DNA of 64,000 nucleotides from Acanthochlamys bracteata (taxonomy: Eukaryota; Streptophyta; Magnoliopsida; Pandanales; Velloziaceae), in the NCBI GenBank assembly GCA_019914995.1, contig CM034126.1, forward strand, positions 8,127,001 to 8,191,000. The letters run 5' to 3'. Numbering within the stretch: the stretch's first letter is position 1; each line of letters starts with the position of its first letter. The notes beneath the pieces are model-generated. The model was not told the DNA's origin. It searched no databases and saw nothing but the letters and a program-made list of their open reading frames with translations. The position numbers were made by a program, and so were the translations under genes. Shown here piece by piece: positions 35,486-59,770 of the stretch.

Positions 35486-35729
35486 GTTTGGGAGTGTTTT
35501 TGAAATGGAGCTTTTTTAGAATGGAGAGTATTTTTGTTCTTTTTGAAAAACGAGCTCTATTTTTTTACCTAAAAAAATATTAAAAATAAGAAATAAAAAG
35601 ATCTTACTATGTAAAATTTTTCTATATTTTCTAAAATTTTAAATAAATTCTTAGATACTTATAAAAGATGTATTGAAAAACGTGAAATGAAAAATTGAAA
35701 AGTTGCTTTTGGGAAACCCTTTGCCAAAC
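35486..35729. mobile_element. MITE copy 2 (GTTTGGGAGTG family)
   Basis: Starts GTTTGGGAGTG and ends TTTGCCAAAC. The interior matches copies at 30,097-30,336 and 49,565-49,820 (AAACGAGCTCTATTTTTT, AAGATCTTACTATGTA, TTTTTCTATATTTTCTA). It lies next to the hAT remnant. The ends and size are compatible with a non-autonomous hAT-type MITE, but the superfamily is not proven. Confidence 0.75.
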
Positions 35730-38700
35730 TAAGAAGTGCCCTAACCACTTACTTTTAAGTACTTTTACGTAGGAATTTACCAGTCATAATTTTTGAACTC
35801 CATTATCGCAGACCTTGAATTCCTATTAGAATTTTACAAAAGGTCTGAAATTGGGGAGGGTTCCATATGTCCTGAAATGAAAAATGAAATGAAAGATTTA
35901 ATATCACAAAAGTTGTCTTTGGTGATAAATTGATGCATGGTCAGAATAGAAAACGGTTCACTAAAGCAGGAGGTTAGTAAGAAGGTCTCCTTCACCATCT
36001 TAGAGAAAGAATTAGGCTCTTATTCTTTTTGGTTCACGTAACCTACGGTCATTAAAGAGAGAGGACTATGAAGTTTAAGTAGTTAATTAAGCCTCAAAGT
36101 CACAAAGGTCTCTCAGCTGCACATAAGCCTCTGTAGGAAGGAGGGAGGTTGGTTTTCTAAAGAATGGTTTGTAGGAGATGGGTCACACAGGACCATGAGG
36201 AAACCTTCCTCAAAAAACTTAACAAAATCAATGAAAAGGTGGAAAAGGCATCAGTTGTGCAATGTTATTATAAAATTATTCCTACTAAAGCCATGGACCA
36301 CTAGGGCTTGTACGAGTACCCTTTCATTGTACGAGTACCCTTTCATTCAAGTTGATTCAGAGTAGGTAGATGTTGGATAGCCTAAGAAACTACCTGCTGG
36401 TCCGAAAGTGTAGTGCTGGTCAGAAAGGCTGCAGGTTTGCTGCTCATTGCTCTACCCATTAGACATTCTGTTCAAGAGAGTTGCCGTTGCTTCTTTTAGT
36501 GTATTGGGGAGACAGCTTCAACCGGAAAGCATTTCCAGTGGGTTAGTGCAGACACAACAGAAGTTTTGTAATTGAGGTGTTAGGAGGGAGCCAATTGAAT
36601 TGAATAGGGAGTATAATTCTACATAATTGAAGAGAGTTGCTTATGGCTCTATGACGAATAATCACTCCAAGGTCATGGAAAAGCAAACTGAGAGAGATCA
36701 GTTCTATAGGTTTAAGTGGTAAGTCATGGGCTAGCTAGCAAAGAATGTATCTCGATGAAGGTATAGCAAAAGCAAAATTGTAGAACCAAGAATTGGAGGT
36801 AGCCCAAGGCAGTGGACTATTGTCTTCAACTAAGATCTTCAAGAAACTAAGATAACGGAACTTGGTTTTGTACAGGTTACCATCAAGCTCGGTGATATTC
36901 CATCAGCCATTTAATCATCTAATTGGTGGAGTTGGACAGTGATATCAAAAGGGAAGGCAGATCTTTTAGTGATTTATGATTGCACAACAGTGAAGCATAC
37001 TAGTAGCATCTTTGAGTCTGTGGTTGACTGGATGGAGACATTTTTTCGCGTGCAAGATAGGCAGTCGCAGTCTATTCACTCACTTTATTTAGATAAAGGG
37101 CAAAGGACCTACTCTTGTTTGGAAGGTTGAACAACGAGGCCACTGGGATTAGGGGAACCTTCTAGTCAAATTGTTTGAAATATTTGAATTTTCAAGAGTT
37201 ATTGTGGTTTTCAAATTGTGGCCACGACCAAGCATTTGTGCAGTCCACTTATAGCGTATGGCTAAGTGATGGTGCCATGTAGGAGTGTGCAGGTGGGAAC
37301 CGGAACGCCTTCATAGCCTCTAAAAGGATTTCTAAAATTTCTCCCAAATTTTGTTAAAAGGTTGTGATCAGATGAGAGAAATAGAGGCTGCATGAGGGTT
37401 CAATTGCCACTATGTGGTCAGAGATCCATGCAAGTTCCAGGTGACATTAGCAACAAGTAGATCTGGATAGGTGGTAGAAGTGTCAGGCTTCTCTCGCTTG
37501 CTTGTGTATGCGATTAGAGTGGGAAACCATGGTGGAAGAATGGCTGAGTTTGCTGGAGCACTAGAAGGTAGAGGAAGGACTTCCACTCACTAACCCAAGG
37601 CCTATACCTAGTTCTTGCTTAAACAGACATGTCGCCATTTCTTATATCTAAAAGCATTTTGAAAATTGAGCATAGAAAGCACAGAGAAATAGAAGGTGGT
37701 GTGATGCTAAGTTCTCCCTTAGTTGCTGAAATGTGTTGAATGTAAAGGTTTAATTTCGTTTTCTATAAATTACATACACCTTTTTTTATGTTGGAGGAGA
37801 GGATACAGGTTGGCAAATTTGTCATGGTTTGTTTTGTTTTTCTTTTCTTTTTTTTTTGGTTAGGCGGGGGTGGGTGGGTGGGGAAAGGGAATATGAAATA
37901 GCTTACATTGACTAGAAATCTATTCTACCTTTAGCACTTCACAAAATGGTCCTCTAGTGAAGAAACTAAACTTTCTTTGCTAATCGGGCTTTAGGAGGTT
38001 GTCCTTTTGTAGTAAGCAAGCAAGTTAAGCTACATATAGATAAGAAGTTGCATGGCTAAAGTTGAACAATGAGAACTTGAGCCACTCAGTCAGGATTAGT
38101 ATATTTACTCTTCTATGGCACCATCTGTAGCCAAGACTAAATAAATTGAAATAGTTGTTACTGTTGGTTATATATCTAATTATTCTATTAGAAATTCAGT
38201 TACAAAGTCATGCCTGCAATATTTCTTCAATTTCGTCTCCGGAGTAATAATTTGTTCTTTCTTGAATATCTGACAGAAGCTGCTTGCTTGGTGCAATCAA
38301 AGGTAGCTGCCTTTCTATCCAAGCCAACCATTTAGGTCTTTCAGAATCATCACATTTTTAGGTATACAAATGAAGAGAAACCTATTCATTTTTTAATCAT
38401 GAACTGCAGGTCTTACTGAATTTTTTTCTAGGGATGCGTGACAACCAGCAATTACATTTACAGGGCACGTTAGACATCTGCAACAGTTTCGTAGAGGTGT
38501 CTGCCTAACATTTTCCAAAACCAAACAAGAAATGCTCGTGTTCAAATGGCAGCTGGAAATACAGATTTTCGATGGTGGAATTTGAAGTTGTGCAGTTCTT
38601 GTGTAGATGTTGGCCAATGGGCCCACTTCTGTTTCCCACTTTAGTTATTAGCACTATTTAGATGAAAAAAACACAGATTGTTTATTGAATAAAATACACT

Positions 38701-39790
38701 CCTGAATATCTCACTTAAGAAAGAGTTGTACTAGAACAAATGCTCTGGCTGTTTGGACCTGTGGCATAAAAAGAAAGATGCTTATAAGTGAATCTTACTT
38801 ATGCTGGCAATCTCATTTCGTGCAACTATAACAACACAGAAGTACTGCTTGGTGTTTTGTCAAATGCATTCAGCGTATTCAGCATATATTATCTACACAA
38901 TAGTTAGCCCATCTATATCGGTTCCCTTTTTAAGGAATTCTTAGTGTCCATTTGCATCGTATTTGTTTTTCTAAAACTGTTCGCCCAGGAGCCATCTCCT
39001 TAACATATAGGTAATACCTCATCACTGACCACAATCTAAGACTGCCACTAAGTTTTATTGCGCTACATCTTGACGCTAAAGAAAAGTCTACAAGAACAAG
39101 GAAAAAATAAAGAAACGCTGCAACACATGACAGTTTCCCGAATGTCAGAACGGGATAACAAAAACTTCGACTCCCAATACAAAACAAGTCTACAAGCTTT
39201 ACAATATTATGTTTTTAATTTATACAATAATAAGTTATCCACAGAACAAGTTAAGATAACAAGCAATTGGCTTGATAAAATATATCATACAGTTAAAGAA
39301 ATAAAAAGGGTTTTCCTAAGAATATATATACCTTTATTACGCTTCCAATTCATATAGAAATTACATAAGAGAGAAGCTTTCCCGTGTAAATGGGCAAGTT
39401 ACAAACACCACCTACTTTTACAACAAGAACCAGAAGAAAACAGTTAAAAAAAAACCTAGCAACAAGTAGATCAGGCAGAAAAGAGTATGCCAGAGAACAG
39501 AAGTGGGAGCAGACTTGCACATACTCTACAACCGCTACTGTCAAAAGACACCAAGAAGTGGGAGCCAAGTAATAAGAAAGAAGATAGAATGGAGACAATA
39601 GGTAGGAAAAAGTGAAAAGAAAACGAAAGAAACGATATAAACCTATCCATCAGCAACACGGGTCTACCCATTGACAGCTAATTCCTCAAACACGGTCAGC
39701 ACCTCTAACGCCAAGATGGTTATATAAATTAGATAACTGCAGGACAACTCTATCAGTACTATTCCTCCAATGAACACTTGATAGCAGCCA
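35730..39790. other. Intergenic region without a supported gene
   Basis: Only short open stretches occur, for example 36,939-37,130 plus, and 38,393-38,626 minus. None has motifs I recognise, and the longer surrounding frame is broken. A direct repeat of ACGAGTACCCTTTCATT lies at about 36,312-36,348. The moderate GC content at 36,100-37,600 hints at an old gene or element, but I cannot name it. The 3' untranslated region of the helicase gene presumably lies below 39,811. Confidence 0.5.
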
Positions 39791-39810
39791 CATAATTAGC
39801 ACCACATTGT

Positions 39811-51235
<11,425 letters not shown>

Positions 51236-51640
51236 CTTTAGTACCTCAACAAATCGATTGAAAATCCTCTAGATCGAAATCACTCGCGAACCCAATTCAA
51301 TACAGAAGAAGAGAAAGTGATTCAAGAGTTGCTTGGTTTCTCCACCGCAATCAAAAATCACCTATCACCACAAACAACAAAAACAAACAACAAATAAATA
51401 CAAATAGAAAACTGGAAAGCAAAAGAAAGAAATCAGACAATATTCTGATAAAAGAAATTTTTCTTAGAAGAAGAGAGAGCACCTGGAAGAACAGAAAGAC
51501 GGGGAGACAGAGAAAAACGGAGAGTGGGGGAACCCTAAGATTGTCTTCCGTTTTTGGAGCACACGATAATAAGTTCCACGTTGGGTTCTGAAATTCTAAC
51601 AATTCCAATGCTTTTTTATGAGTCTAAAGTTGGAATTGTA
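51236..51640 (-). promoter_or_regulatory. 5' leader and promoter region of the helicase gene
   Basis: On the minus strand a CT-rich stretch (about 51,480-51,550) including AACCCTAAGATTG, reversed TTAGGGTTCCCCC, resembles the 5' end of a plant housekeeping transcript. A leader intron is possible: CTTCCAG/GTGCTC near 51,482 and an acceptor-like GAG shortly before the ATG. No clear TATA box is seen, which is common for such genes. Confidence 0.4.
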
Positions 51641-51736
51641 GAGAAAGTGATGCGGGGAAGGATGGGGAAAAGATGTGATTGGAATAAACGTTGCAACGAG
51701 TAGTTGGTGAAAAATAGATTACGATAAATCACTGTG

Positions 51737-51905
51737 GTTTGGGAAAGCTTTTTCAAAAAACTGATTATTATTTTTTTATTTTTTATTTTTTGATATATTT
51801 CAAAAAACTTATTTTTATTATTTTTTAAATAAAAAAATAAACTCGCTTCTCAAAATAAATAAAAATATTTTCCGTTCTAAAAAAACTTCATTTCATAAAT
51901 ATTTT
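51737..51905. mobile_element. MITE copy 4, truncated or degenerate
   Basis: Starts GTTTGGGAAAGCTTTTT and contains the AAACTCGCTTCTCAAAA and TTCCGTTCTAAAAAAACTTC blocks of the family. The right inverted end is not recognisable. It lies just upstream of the helicase gene. Confidence 0.55.
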
Positions 51906-53250
51906 TTTGTCTATTATGGTATTGTAGATTGACAATTTGACGTTTTACTACATTGGATGGATGTTTCTTAAAAAGAGCATTTTGAATGCAAATAAAATAT
52001 GTAATGTTAATATCAGTGTTAGATTCTATTTGGACTTATGTGTAAGCAAATTATTTTTGTCGCATATATGTATCCTATACGTGTACTCATAGAATGTGAA
52101 AAACTAAATCATCAATTTCAAATTTGCTTTACTTACTTCAAATATTAGTATCTGAGTTTTCTCGATTGTAAGGACTTTCTATTATCTTAATTCAACTATT
52201 CATCTTCAATCTACAGTCAATCTACTTGTCAATTATAATATTGGACGACGAATTCAATCTGCTTAACCGTCAATTCAATCATGACGAAATATTCGATCCA
52301 TGACATAATCACTTGTCATGCTAATCATGAATTATTGTCTTCCTTTTTTGCCAAAAAAAAGGTCGACTCCGCCACGAGCTATTGCAACTTCGTGCATGCT
52401 ATCTCTGCTCATTGTCTTCCCACCAAGCTTCTTCTTCGTCTTATTCCGCACGCTCTTCCATCTCGAGTTTTCATCTTTAGCTGAGCGCTCTATCTCTGCT
52501 TAAGACTCTCTCGTCCGATTTCAGTTAAATCACTAGTGCTTCTTTGCTGCTTATGCTAGCTTCACGACCACCTCCTGCTTCACCAACATTAACTCTTGGT
52601 CATGTGCCACTGATCTCTACACCACCAACGCAGCCGGTGTCGATGCGGCCTTCTCTTTTATAGTATTTAACCATGGATCCCATGTTAGGCCAATTTGAAC
52701 CTGTTTGTTTAGTTTATTTTGATATTTAGTGACGTATTTCTATCGCATTATAATTGGCTTTCTTTGTTATGTGAGTTTATATCTTATGCGCAATTGTTCA
52801 AAGCTTCCTACTATTTATAGTACTTTCACTTCCATAATCAAATTTAGTTAAGGGTTAGAATTTAAACTTTTTGCTTTAATCGTGTTTGTGAATATCTCTC
52901 AACTATGATGATCTCCATCTTATATTCTAATGAACAAAAATGATATGTAGAACGCACAATTATATCCTTACACTCATGAACAAAATGAGATGTAGAACAT
53001 AAGCACCATCATAGTTTGGAGACTACTCGTATTCCTTATTATCATCTTGTACCTCAAACGTTATTGAAATAATAACTCTCAAATCTATTACCTTTATCTA
53101 TATCACTCAATTGTCTTTTTCATTTGTCAAGACCTCTTACGAAAAAAAATTTCAGCTACTTCTGATTATAATATACTTCATACTTTTTGGTCGCACTCTC
53201 TTTATCTTCTTCAAAACTAACAGGTTCTACTTCAGATAAGTGTGCTATAT
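51906..53250. other. Intergenic, no supported gene
   Basis: Short open stretches at 52,281-52,503 are CT-rich and unsupported. The stretch 52,370-52,650 is more GC-rich and could be the start of the copia element or another remnant, but I see no recognisable residues. Confidence 0.45.
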
Positions 53251-55310
53251 TATGAATTAATTTCAAACATAAAGAATATCATTGTGATGATCGTTTAACG
53301 CATTATTTTCACATTTCTCATCATATCGTATATTTTGAGAACTTATCTTATTTTTCACATCATATGTGGATGTCTATTTTTTAACACTATCAGATACACA
53401 TACTTCAGATTCTCTATTTAGCACCTTAGTGTTTTTATTGATCCTACTCATTTGCTTTCATCTATCTATATAGTCTCTTTTATGATGACTCCAACAATGC
53501 CACATGACGATCCTCTATGTTCTCCTCCTACTCTCGTTTCACCATCTTCACTATCACCACCATCATCATCATCACATATTCATCACTCATAATGAATTCA
53601 CCGATCTCCTAATTACTTTATCCCAGATTGCTTAAGTCCGCTAAAGAGGTTCAACTTGGCCATCTTATTTTTTTATTATCCATCATTCCATTATTTTCTT
53701 ACAGCTATCCACACTAATCGTTAGTCTAATTCCTACAAAGAGGCAATTCAGTATGCTAAGTGATATCAGGCTATTGCAGAGAAGTTTCACTCTTTTCAGC
53801 TGATAGGTTCTTTGTTGTTATTCCATTAAGGTCAAGTATAGACTTGAAGGTAATGTATAGACCTGAAGGATAGTTGTTAGGTGTAAAATCTATATGTTAG
53901 TTGTAAGTGATTCTTAAGGTCAAGTATAGACCTGAAGGATCTATTAAGCGAGATAAATCTCGTCTTATTGCGGGGATTTTATTCAGGAGTATGATATTTA
54001 TTATGATTCGACATTTGCTCTTGTAATTTAGATTACTACAAGTCATACTTTGCTAGCTATCACCAGCATACGTATGTGGCCTTTCTATTAGATGAATGTC
54101 AAAAATATATTTTTCATTGTACCTTATTTGAAGTTGTTTATTTACAGCCACCTCCAAATATTTTTGCTCCACCACGCTATGTATGTCGTTTTCGTCGAAC
54201 TATTTATGGATTTAAGAAAGCTCTCCAATTTGATTTGAGTACTTTCAGCGAGTTACTATTAAGGTAAGATTCTAATAGAGCATTCAAAATTATTTTTTAT
54301 TTGTACGCTCTTCACTGAATGAAGAGTGCTTCTAGTATTATATGTGGATGACATGAGTTTAACGTAGGGTGATTCAGAAGGATTTGCAACAACTCAAAAA
54401 TATCTTCATAAGTAGTTTTAGATGAAAGATGTTAATTTTTATGTTATCTTCTCGAACTAGAGATTGTGTAGGGTGACAAAGGAATTCTTATCTCTCAACA
54501 GAAGTGCTTTATATATCATTGCATCTATATATATTAGGACAGTTGACACTTTTTTCATATGAAAAGCTTCATGCTATAGATGGTGAGTCCCTCATAGATC
54601 CTACTCAGTACAGACAAATAATAGGTCAGCTTATGTATCTCTACCTTACGAGGCCGAATATTCTCAGTCAATTTGACGCTACACCTTGGTCAGTATGTTA
54701 TACTACTTAAAGATTTTTAGATAGCACTAACGTACCATTATCCGCTTATTGTTTATTTCCTCTACATCTACTTTGAAGCTTCAAATTTTTTCATATACAG
54801 ATTGGGCATGTGATCTAACCAACAGATGTTCCACTATAGGATTCTATTTATTTTTTTGTGACTAGTCAATCTCACGACAAAGTAGAAAAATAAGTCGTGA
54901 TTGTATGTTCATCTACAAAGACTGAGTACAATGCTAGGACTATCACCGCTAAAGAGATTATTTACGTATTGCTCCTATAGGACCTAGACATATTTATTAT
55001 GACAATCGGAGTAGGATACATGTTGCAAATAATCTAATTATTCACGAGTGAACAAAATTTACTAAAATTGATTGCCATTTTATTTATAAGCAATTTCTGA
55101 TATTGGATATTACTTACCATATGTGCTCTATTGATTATCTACTAGATTTTTTTTGAAAAGTCGAATCACACATCGAGGTTTTATACATTATTAAGCAACT
55201 CATATTATTTGACCTACCATGAGTTTGATGTAGAATGCGAGATTATACTTGGGCTCATATCTAAAGCAATTGTTCTTAGCCCATGTGTGAACTATTTGAA
55301 TTAATTTATG
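53250..55310 (+). pseudogene. Ty1/copia pol remnant
   Basis: Pieces of copia pol occur in the correct order on the plus strand, broken by many stops and shifts. They are the integrase C-end (EYHCDDRLTHYFHISHHIV, about 53,270); the RT start (KYRPEGSIKRDKSRLI, about 53,910); the Y-G-x-KKA core (CRFRRTIYGFKKALQ, about 54,190); the YVDD catalytic box (LLVLYVDDM, about 54,340); RT end (SLIDPTQYRQIIGQLMYL, about 54,590); RNase H (YTDWACDL, SRQSRK, STKTEYNA, 54,790-54,930); and a tail (CHFIYKQFL, about 55,075). A piece around GTATAGACCTGAAGG is repeated three times at 53,830-53,950. No flanking LTRs were recognised. Confidence 0.88.
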
Positions 55311-57160
55311 TAGATCTTCAACAGAAAGAATTTTCAAACACTCAGCAGACGAACAACCAACTATCTATGAGATACATCTTAATACAAAATTTTTTTACAA
55401 AATAGCCGTATCATAACCAGCTATATTTAGGAGACATTTTTCATCAAGCACAAGGTGCAGAATCAACTAAGTGTTAAAGCAGAGGAGAGTAGAGGACTCG
55501 ATAGCGAGTAGCTAATTACTTTGCTACTATCTTGTTGCTTAAAGAACAAATGACCAACATGAAAGATTGTGTTCATCATCCACTCTTCAGAAATGGAGTT
55601 AAGTATAATGCTGATTCCACTTGATTTTAAGTTTCTCATCAGAGTTAGAGTATCATGCACACAATAATGGTGAGTTAAAAGTATATCAAATTGATATATA
55701 CACAAATTTAGAAAAAATTGTGCAAGATTGAAGAAACTATAGAATAGTGAATTGCAGAAATTCAAATAATGTTAGAGCCGACTTTCACATATAGTTTGAT
55801 CAAGATTTTCTCATTCCTTTGAAGCCAAAATTTGAATACTTGCTATAAATTCACATGAAGAACTATAAGAATCACAATAAGAGGAGACAAATTATAAGGT
55901 CCAAAAGTGTTACAGGAAGCTTGTTATTGACAATTCCATATTCGAATTCAAAAATTAAGTTTTGATTCAAAAGAAGATGTCGATCATGGTACAAAGAGTT
56001 ATCATACATGTCATCCACTATCTCGTTACAACACTCATCACAAAAGTATGGAATATCATGTGCAATCGCATTACAGCAAAAAAGAATAAAATGACATTAT
56101 AGAAAGCTACCATATAAGGTTTACAAAATGAAATCTTTGCATTTACACAGAATGTTAGACTTAATCTTACCTATACATCAAAGTGATAACACTCTTCGAT
56201 ACATCAAGCATGCATCGATGGAAGATAAACCTATGTGATGCAGCAAACAACAAGTTGACTTGTTGACATCCTAAAGTATGAAGCATCTTGAGGAACCACA
56301 TATGGTCGATTAGTAAAATAAAAGAGAAATATGAAATATAATGTGATCCATTAACTTTGCACTGAACCCACAAAGAAGATGATGAAATTGCACAACAAAT
56401 AAGAGGAAAAAGCACTTGCGAAAAAATTAAAAGACAACTTCATGTAATGCAGTAACGAAAGATCAATTTTGTACATGCCGCAGAAGTTAATTGCTAGGTT
56501 GATCCAATAGAAATTAGAGGAAGATCTTCGTCAAGTGCTTGTAAGGAAATCTAAGCATTGAAGAACTATTGTGAAGTGGCACAGAGGTTGAATTAAGGAG
56601 ACACTATGACATTGAGAGACAATCAAGTGCCTTTTCTCTTCAGATTGTTTGAAGGTTCAAAATTATTCAAACTTCAGTTCAGAGGAGATTTAAAGAGAAG
56701 AAGTTACGAACAAAATATTTAAGAAAGTGAACAAAATAGAAAAGTAAAGAACTTATCCTTATAGTACTACTCTTCACTCTCTATAGTGCTGTAAACTGAG
56801 AAAATATTTTAGATTTAATTTTTGATCCTCTCATCTAATTTTTATTAAGTTTACTTCAAAAGTTGAAGAGTGATCCTATGGTTATATTTGTGAGAGAAAA
56901 GTTATAAACCACACACATTTAGATTTGGAGTGCTGGTTGCACTCATTGAGACGATAAGTTCTTATTATAAAAGCTCTTCAATGAGAAAAGGTAAGTAATT
57001 AATCCTGTAGTGATTTGATTTTACATGAACTTCACAGACCTTTAATTAAGTATACATGAAACTCATTGTTGGAACCTATATAAAAATTCTATGCTAATCT
57101 CATGCCAAATCTTATCCTTGTTATATTGTTAACATATGCGGAGCTATATATTTTCAATTA
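55311..57160. other. No supported gene
   Basis: AT-rich sequence after the copia remnant. It might contain the decayed 3' LTR, but I find no partner copy in the window. Chance frames at 55,463-55,765 and 56,167-56,415 lack family features. Confidence 0.45.
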
Positions 57161-58586
57161 GGAGTGGCAATATATGACCCGATTTAAATATTCAATTCGA
57201 AACTAATCTGTTTAATTTGGGTTCTGATTTAACTTTATCCGAATTCAGATCAATTTCGTGTTGACTTGAAATTGACATGACTAACTTGAATATTCGGCGA
57301 TTGAGTTAAGTAATCTACATTGAGAGAAGTGTTGAAGTTGGAGTAGCTTGATGGGTAGATCTCCATCTTTGGAGACAAACACCATTGTTGCTCAAAACCT
57401 CTGCTTCTCCTAACAACTCCAGCTCTTGGTCTTTTCTTATCTTTGAAGAAGTGGCAATAGTTGTAGTTGAAGCTAAAGAAGACAAAGGAGAAGAGCAGCA
57501 AATGGTTTTGATGGTTATTTGTTGACTGTTGTTGCTACTGGTGGTGGTGTTGGACTTTTATTTGGATCTGGAAGACTATTGTAGGGAAAGATTATGATAT
57601 CCTTACTTCTATAAAACGAAACTCAATTGAATAATAGTGCATATTGATTGTTCTTTCTACAATTCTTCTGTTCACTTTTATTTTGATTCATTTTTTTTGT
57701 TTGAGTTACATGACAGTCATATTTGTGAAAGAGATAGTAATAAAACGTTTCCGTTGGGTATTAAGGACTGGAGCCGGGAGATGAAAAATCTTAATCAGTT
57801 TCACTAAGATGTGCGTTTGTACAAAGAAATAGTCATAATACAAATTGTAATATTTTTATTAAAAGATCTTTTCAAATAATCTGTCAAATGATATTATGAA
57901 CTTAAAATTTAAAAGCATATTTATGAGAGATATAGTATAGAGAGTCTTTTTATTGTCTATGAGGTCATTTGACTGTACATTTTATCTTCTCTTTAATTTT
58001 TATTTTATAAAATCATTTAATAATTTTAAAAATATAGTAAATTGTACATCATAAATTATATGTATAATTTTAATATTAAAACAATCCCCTTATTTATTAA
58101 ACCTTAGAAACTGTTTTTATCTCGAAAGCTTTACCTTTTAGCAATTTCTAACAATCTCTAAGTGTTTTGTTGTAATTTTTTTTTTGGAAGCTTTTTTTGT
58201 GAAGAAATTTCTTTTGTTTCATCCCATGAAAGTTCCATTAATGAAATTATTTTGGTTTGACATTAACTAGTTTGCATGCTTCCCTAAACTTACTTGTGCT
58301 GAAACTTAGTGAAATCTTTTAAGAAATTTGTGTTAAAAAATGTATTAGAAATGTATGCAAGTACATAGCAAAATGTATTGAAGTTAATTTTACAATAACT
58401 CACCAGGATTTGTGAAGAAATTATACATATTTACTAATGGCATCTTTCTAAAAAGAATTTATATTTTTATATGTCAAAGAAAATATGGATAGCCTTGTGG
58501 TTCAACGATCATTTCCTTCTTAGAAGCAGCAGAAGCAGTGGCGGACCTGAACGATGCACGTTCGTCTTTATGCCCCATCTCCAATG

Positions 58587-58623
<37 letters not shown>

Positions 58624-59440
58624 GGTTTCTTATTTAGTTTTTCAGAACAATAACTGAAAAATGTTTTTGATATCTTCTTTCTTTTTTGGGTGCATGTATA
58701 GCAAGTGAATGTGCACTGTAGTTGCAATTTATACAACAACTGGATTTTGGTACATATTTGATAGAGTTGCTAAATTCATATTTGAATTATTCATGGAAAT
58801 AAAATATATACTTGGCCGTAATTCTTCTTAAAAAAAATATATAGTTACATTTCGTCATATTTTGATTTGATGATTTACTTTCTAGTTTATATATTATAAA
58901 GGATTGATTATATTTCTAATTATAAATCATAACTTTTTTAAAGCTAAAAAGCTATTAGTAACTAAAAGTTAGAAGATACAAACTTCTAATTTTAGTTTCT
59001 GGTTCTACATCTGGACTTCTAATCGTGATACCAAATGAATTAGTTCGGCAATATGCTTCAACATTCTAAAATTTTACCTGTCAACATATATTTTCAGAAA
59101 GTGAAATTAAACATAAAAATTTCTCAAATCATTTTAAGTACCAATGATACTGAGGTATGCACATATTGACCGATACTCACAAGGTTTGTTTAGCAAGAAC
59201 AACGTGTAACATTAATTTCAACTGATTTTATAATTTCACTCTCGGTTAAAAATATAAAAATAAAAACTAATAATTTTAATTATTAAATGAGTTAATCTGA
59301 TTATTAAATAGGTTTGGTTAAGTTGATAATTTTAACCAGTATAAATTTATGAGCTGGATTAGGGTTGAACGAATTTGATACGGTTATTATAGGTCGACCG
59401 AAATTGACCCATTAATCTAATACGGTTATTATACCACTTC
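57161..59440. mobile_element. Possible non-autonomous hAT element
   Basis: The left edge TAGGAGTGGCAATATATGAC is typical of hAT termini (TAGGGGTGGCAA style) and is followed by subterminal GACCCG/GTTGAC motifs. About 2.28 kb away, ATTATACCACTTCT reads as an imperfect inverted counterpart, preceded by GACCCATTAATC-type motifs. No transposase is present between them. Both ends are degenerate, so the pairing is tentative. Confidence 0.3.
58591..58620. repeat. (GA)15 microsatellite
   Basis: Uninterrupted GA dinucleotide run of 30 bases. Confidence 0.97.
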
Positions 59441-59770
59441 TCTGCCTATTTCATTTCTTTACATTTTCTTCTTTCCTCCCTCTCACAGATCCGATCTCTC
59501 GCTTCTCTTCAAATTTTCGACCGGTAATCTCTTCCGATCTCTTGCAGATCACGTTCATCTTCAAAAAAAAGGTACAGATCTGGTGACTTTTCCTCTCTAT
59601 TTTTATTTGATTTCATTTTCCCCTTCTTCACAAAAATTTGAGAGATCGATTTTAGATCTGAGAAATCGAGAGATCGATCTCTTATATCTTTTACAGATCT
59701 GAGGTATGCACTCAGATCCGTTAAATATATGAGAAATTAAGAGATCGATATCTCTAGATCTCTATAGCTT
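59440..59770 (+). promoter_or_regulatory. CT-rich leader-like segment
   Basis: Pyrimidine-rich stretch with repeated AGATCTGAG/GAGATCGAT motifs and a possible donor (AAAAGGTACAG). It looks like the 5' end of a plus-strand transcript followed by a long AT-rich intron. No coding exon could be supported downstream. Confidence 0.3.

Noticed and set aside
36939..37130. 63-residue plus-strand frame in moderately GC-rich sequence
   Set aside because: The flanking frame is closed on both sides, and no recognisable family residues or splice sites could be joined to it.
58509..58739. 76-residue minus-strand open frame
   Set aside because: It runs through the GA microsatellite, giving a Ser-Leu repeat peptide; open by composition only.
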